Assembly: GCA_902778925.1 (NCBI GenBank)
Contig: CACYZN010000014.1
Span: 1 to 64,000 of the forward strand
Direction: 5' to 3'
DNA length: 64,000 bases
Source of the DNA: an uncultured Bacteroidota bacterium
GTDB taxonomy: Bacteria; Bacteroidota; Bacteroidia; Bacteroidales; P3
The position numbers and the translations under genes were made by a program. Positions 61,094-64,000 of the stretch are shown in pieces. The notes beneath the pieces are model-generated. The model worked only from the letters and a program-made list of their open reading frames with translations, had not been told where the DNA came from and made no database searches. Position 1 is the stretch's first letter. Every line of letters starts with the position of its first letter.

Positions 61094-62310
61094 AGCACAA
61101 TCACCTTGCGGGTGCCACGCTCGCCTAGGTGGACAAGGTAGACGCCAGGGTTCAGCACTCCGGCGCGCACCTGTCGGCCCACAAGGTCGAAGACCTGCAC
61201 CTTCGAGGCACAGTCGGCCGGCACCACCAGTTGCCTGTCGCGGACATACACCACGGGGGCATCTTTCGTCGTGGGGTCTATGCTGGTCTGGTCTTCCGGC
61301 AACGAGAGTATTTCGGAGATATAGTTCACCAGCGAGTGCTGCAGCAAGCTCCAGTACTCGGGCAGGCGCTCGCAGGCAAGGGTCTTGTCTGCGGAGATCT
61401 CCATCGTTAGTTCCAAGCAGTTCTGGTAGTAGTTCATATAGTCTTGCCGTCCGCCATGTATCACATACCAGTCGCCACCGGCTATGTAGCCCTGAGCGTT
61501 GACGTCGCTGAAATGCGTGGCATCGACAGTGCGGCTGGTGTCGACGAAGCGCTGGCACACCGCGCGCCACCAGTCTGCCTGGGGGTGTGGGTTCTGCAGC
61601 GAAGTGAAGCAGTCCCACGGGAAGTTCATCACCTCGCTGCCTCCGTGCAGATTGGCGCTGAGGCGGAAGTCGTGTCGCTCTACATAGTCGATCATGGCCT
61701 CATTCTCGGGCTGAAGCACCGCTTTGGCACCAGTGCCGAAAGGGTCGGGGTAGTTGCGGTTCAGGTCGACATAGTTGGCGTTGTAGCGGATGGCGCCCTG
61801 CACGGTGTTGTTGCCGCGGTTGTAGGTACCATCGGGGTTGGCCAGCGGGTTGATGTAAATGGACACGCGGTCCATCAAGTCGGTATACCGGGCGTTGCTG
61901 CCATAGCCGCTGAGCAACGTGTCAATCAGGCGGAGCATCATCACGTAGCCCGTCACCTCGTCGCCATGGATGGTGGAGGAGTAGAAGAACTGGGGCTTCG
62001 CCGCACCCGAGCCGGTGCCGCCCTCTATGTGCATGCAAAGTATGAGGCGTCCCCGTACGGAATAGCCAATGGTGTCGACCTGACAAAGCAGTGGGTAGTC
62101 CTCGACCCAGCGCTGCATCATGGCCAGATAGGTCTCATAGGTCGGGTAGCGGTCCCACCCGGCCATCTGGCTGATGTCGGATGCCATCGTGACCGACTTG
62201 GAGGCCACGGGGGCATCCTGCGGGGGGAAGGCGTCGGGACGCGGCTTCAGCTGTGCCACTGCCGCCACACTCGACAGCACAAGCACTGCGACGAGAAGCG
62301 CACGCCTCAT
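61090..62310 (-). CDS. T9SS-type M14 zinc carboxypeptidase
   Basis: The 406-residue protein has a signal peptide (MRRALLVAVLVLSSVAAVAQ) and a metallocarboxypeptidase M14 domain: zinc ligands H115 and E118 in STIHGDEVTG and H222 in ANLHGGSEV, substrate-binding NANYVDLNRNYPDPF, and the catalytic Glu in CLELTMEIS (E304). The pattern GGRQDYMNYYQNCLELTMEI is like the regulatory CPM/CPD subfamily. A short type A T9SS sorting tail ends the protein (VFDLVGRQVRAGVLNPGVYL, then KVIVL). Its ATG overlaps the mreB stop (ATGA), so it is translationally coupled to mreB. Confidence 0.9.
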   Translation of the reverse strand: MRRALLVAVLVLSSVAAVAQLKPRPDAFPPQDAPVASKSVTMASDISQMAGWDRYPTYETYLAMMQRWVEDYPLLCQVDTIGYSVRGRLILCMHIEGGTGSGAAKPQFFYSSTIHGDEVTGYVMMLRLIDTLLSGYGSNARYTDLMDRVSIYINPLANPDGTYNRGNNTVQGAIRYNANYVDLNRNYPDPFGTGAKAVLQPENEAMIDYVERHDFRLSANLHGGSEVMNFPWDCFTSLQNPHPQADWWRAVCQRFVDTSRTVDATHFSDVNAQGYIAGGDWYVIHGGRQDYMNYYQNCLELTMEISADKTLACERLPEYWSLLQHSLVNYISEILSLPEDQTSIDPTTKDAPVVYVRDRQLVVPADCASKVQVFDLVGRQVRAGVLNPGVYLVHLGERGTRKVIVL

Positions 62311-63332
62311 CGGATGAGGAATGAGAACTTGTTGAAGTTCTTGAGGGCGATACCGGTACCGCGGGCCACTGCGCGCAGCGGGTCGTCGGCTATGTGCACC
62401 TGCAGCTTGGTCTTGCTGCTGATGCGCTGGTCGAGGCCACGCAGCAGTGCGCCGCCGCCGGCCAGGTAGATGCCGGTCTTGTAGATGTCGGCTGCCAGCT
62501 CGGGCGGTGTAGCGGCCAGGGTATCGAGCACAGCCTGCTCTATCTGCGCTATCGAGCGGTCGAGGGCGTGGGCAATCTCCTTGTAGTTGACGCTAATCTC
62601 CTTGGGCAGACCGGTGAGCAGGTCGCGACCCAGAGTGCGGAAATCCTCGGGCGGGTTGTCGAGCTCACTCACAGCGGCGCCGACGGCAATCTTCACCTTC
62701 TCGGCCATACGCACACCAATGATCATGTTGTGCTGGCGCTTCATGTAGTCGACCACGTTGTCGTTGAACACGTCGCCGGCCACCCTGATGGAGTTGTTGC
62801 ACACGATGCCTCCAAGCGAGATGACGGCAATCTCGGCGGTGCCACCTCCGATGTCGACCACCATGTGGCCCTCAGGCTGCAACACATCGATGCCGATACC
62901 GATAGCGGCGGCCATGGGCTCGTGTATCATGCGTATCTCCTTGGCACCGGCCTGCTCGGCGCTCTCGCGCACGGCGCGTTCCTCGACGTTGGTGATGCCG
63001 CTCGGGATGCATATCACCATGCGCAGCGACGGGGGCAGGAACGAACGGTTGACGTTGGTCATGCCGATGAGTTCGCGTATCAGATGCTGCGCCATCTCGA
63101 AGTCGGCTATCACGCCGCCCCGCAGCGGGCGCACAGTCTCGATGTTCTTGTTGTCGGTACGGCCGTCCATGCGCTGAGCCTCCTTGCCGACAGCCACAAT
63201 CTTGCTATTGTTGCGGTCGTAGGCCACTATCGACGGCTCGTCGACGACCACCTGGTCGTTGTATATCACAATGGAGTTGGCGGTGCCAAGGTCCATTGCC
63301 ACCTCGCGGTTGAAGAATGAAAAAAGTCCCAT
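62307..63332 (-). CDS. mreB: Rod shape-determining protein MreB
   Basis: The 341-residue actin homologue has MDLGTANSIVIYNDQVVVDE (phosphate 1), VVDIGGGTAEIAVISLGGIV (phosphate 2) and the adenosine motif YLAGGGALLRGLDQ. It starts FFNREVAMDLG, and an N-terminal amphipathic helix (MGLFSFF) is present. MreB guides the cell-wall elongation complex. It lies 28 bases after purH, the usual Bacteroidales order, but mreC does not follow; a secreted peptidase gene overlaps its stop instead. Confidence 0.97.
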   Translation of the reverse strand: MGLFSFFNREVAMDLGTANSIVIYNDQVVVDEPSIVAYDRNNSKIVAVGKEAQRMDGRTDNKNIETVRPLRGGVIADFEMAQHLIRELIGMTNVNRSFLPPSLRMVICIPSGITNVEERAVRESAEQAGAKEIRMIHEPMAAAIGIGIDVLQPEGHMVVDIGGGTAEIAVISLGGIVCNNSIRVAGDVFNDNVVDYMKRQHNMIIGVRMAEKVKIAVGAAVSELDNPPEDFRTLGRDLLTGLPKEISVNYKEIAHALDRSIAQIEQAVLDTLAATPPELAADIYKTGIYLAGGGALLRGLDQRISSKTKLQVHIADDPLRAVARGTGIALKNFNKFSFLIR

Positions 63333-63360
63333 ACTACCTATTTTGAGTTATGGATTATCC

Positions 63361-64000
63361 TTAGTGTTTGAAATGACGTTTACCTGTTATGGCCATACCC
63401 ATCTTGTGCTGCTCGCAGTAGTCGATGCTGTCCTGATCGTGGATGCTGCCGCCGGGATGGGCCACGGCCACGATGCCGGCCTCGTGGGCTATCTCGACGC
63501 AGTCGGGGAAGGGGAAGAAGGCATCGCTGGCCATCACGGCGCCGTTGAGGTCGAAGCCGAACGACCGGGCCTTGGCGATAGCCTGGCGCAGCGCGTCGAC
63601 GCGGCTGGTCTGGCCCGTGCCGCTGGCGTAGAGCTGACGCCCCTTGGCAAGCACTATGGCGTTGCTCTTGGTATGCTTGACGAGGATGGTGGCGAAAGCC
63701 AGGTCCTCGGCCTGCTGCTTGGTGATCTTGGTGCTGGTCACGCTCTTGCCCATCTCCTTGGCGGTGGGCACCACGGTGTCGCGGTCCTGCACCAACACAC
63801 CGTCAAGCACCGAGCGGAACATGGGGTTGGCCATCTTGAAGCCCTTGCGGCGCAGTATGATGCGGTTCTTCTTGCCGCGGAGCACGGCGAGGGCGTCCTC
63901 GTCGTAGTCGGGAGCTATGCACACCTCGAAGAATATCTTGTGCATCTCGTCGGCCACCTCCTTGGTCACCTTCTTGTTGCATACCAGCACACCGCCGAAG
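63361..64000 (-). CDS. purH: Bifunctional purine biosynthesis protein PurH (C-terminal part)
   Basis: The frame runs off the right edge; the 3' end encodes about 213 residues of the AICAR transformylase half: [53 protein letters not shown], then [14 protein letters not shown] and [16 protein letters not shown] with the catalytic-region His residues. PurH carries out the last two steps of IMP synthesis. It is upstream of and probably co-transcribed with mreB. Confidence 0.96.
   Translation of the reverse strand, partial: FGGVLVCNKKVTKEVADEMHKIFFEVCIAPDYDEDALAVLRGKKNRIILRRKGFKMANPMFRSVLDGVLVQDRDTVVPTAKEMGKSVTSTKITKQQAEDLAFATILVKHTKSNAIVLAKGRQLYASGTGQTSRVDALRQAIAKARSFGFDLNGAVMASDAFFPFPDCVEIAHEAGIVAVAHPGGSIHDQDSIDYCEQHKMGMAITGKRHFKH

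Noticed and set aside
1..64000. tRNA and rRNA genes
   Set aside because: I looked for tRNA arm signatures and rRNA-like sequence in the gaps and saw none; this was by eye, so a divergent tRNA could be missed.

Overview
The window comes from a Bacteroidota chromosome, almost certainly the order Bacteroidales. Many genes are preceded by the Bacteroidota promoter (TTG/TTTG, about 19-21 bases, TAnnTTTG). It encodes type IX secretion (T9SS) cargo with C-terminal sorting domains, the T9SS regulator PorX, fimbrillin-like lipoproteins, a FISUMP-type domain, a DUF4295 protein and a glycine-lipid gene pair. The core is GC-rich; the first ~10 kb is visibly more AT-rich. I could not name a genus. I saw no rRNA or tRNA gene and no CRISPR array.

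Layout. 1-10.7 kb is an accessory, defence-like island. It holds a three-gene operon led by a DnaN-start/DUF4417 fusion behind a perfect palindromic operator, then on the minus strand a single-chain type ISP restriction-modification enzyme, a BRO/DinD-like protein and an AAA/DUF4143 ATPase. The last three have related promoter-leader modules. A transposase/ATPase chimeric remnant closes the island. 10.7-19.8 kb holds a double ABC ATPase, a T9SS cargo protein, a FISUMP lipoprotein with a small companion ORF, a DksA-like regulator, rimM and rpsP. 20.3-30.1 kb is one long plus-strand run: secreted protein, uvrA, membrane protein, mnmE, thioredoxin-like protein, M3 peptidase, pspC-like. 30.3-40.3 kb is minus-strand: giant T9SS cargo, porX, glmM, GLUG lipoprotein, small companion ORF. 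40.7-44.2 kb is mfd. 44.2-56.5 kb is minus-strand: PepSY-like protein, purA, a five-gene run (M20 amidohydrolase, MATE, murB, unknown, sialidase), ileS, DUF4295, rpmG. 57-61 kb is a plus-strand operon (glsA-like, glsB-like, engB, PBP4). 61-64 kb is purH, mreB and a T9SS-type M14 carboxypeptidase.

The most unusual signal is not a gene. Short repeats of fixed period, usually arranged as two facing arrays, recur through the window in three period classes. The 7-base class lies between rimM and rpsP and also in frame inside mfd, uvrA and the ABC ATPase, with base changes exactly where a pure repeat would give a stop codon. The 8-base class is in the accessory island, once flanking a promoter. The 11-base class has six copies, all intergenic, five of them near promoters. 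I infer one underlying repeat-forming process. The heptads resemble the short tandem repeats of cyanobacteria, but I know of no described equivalent here.
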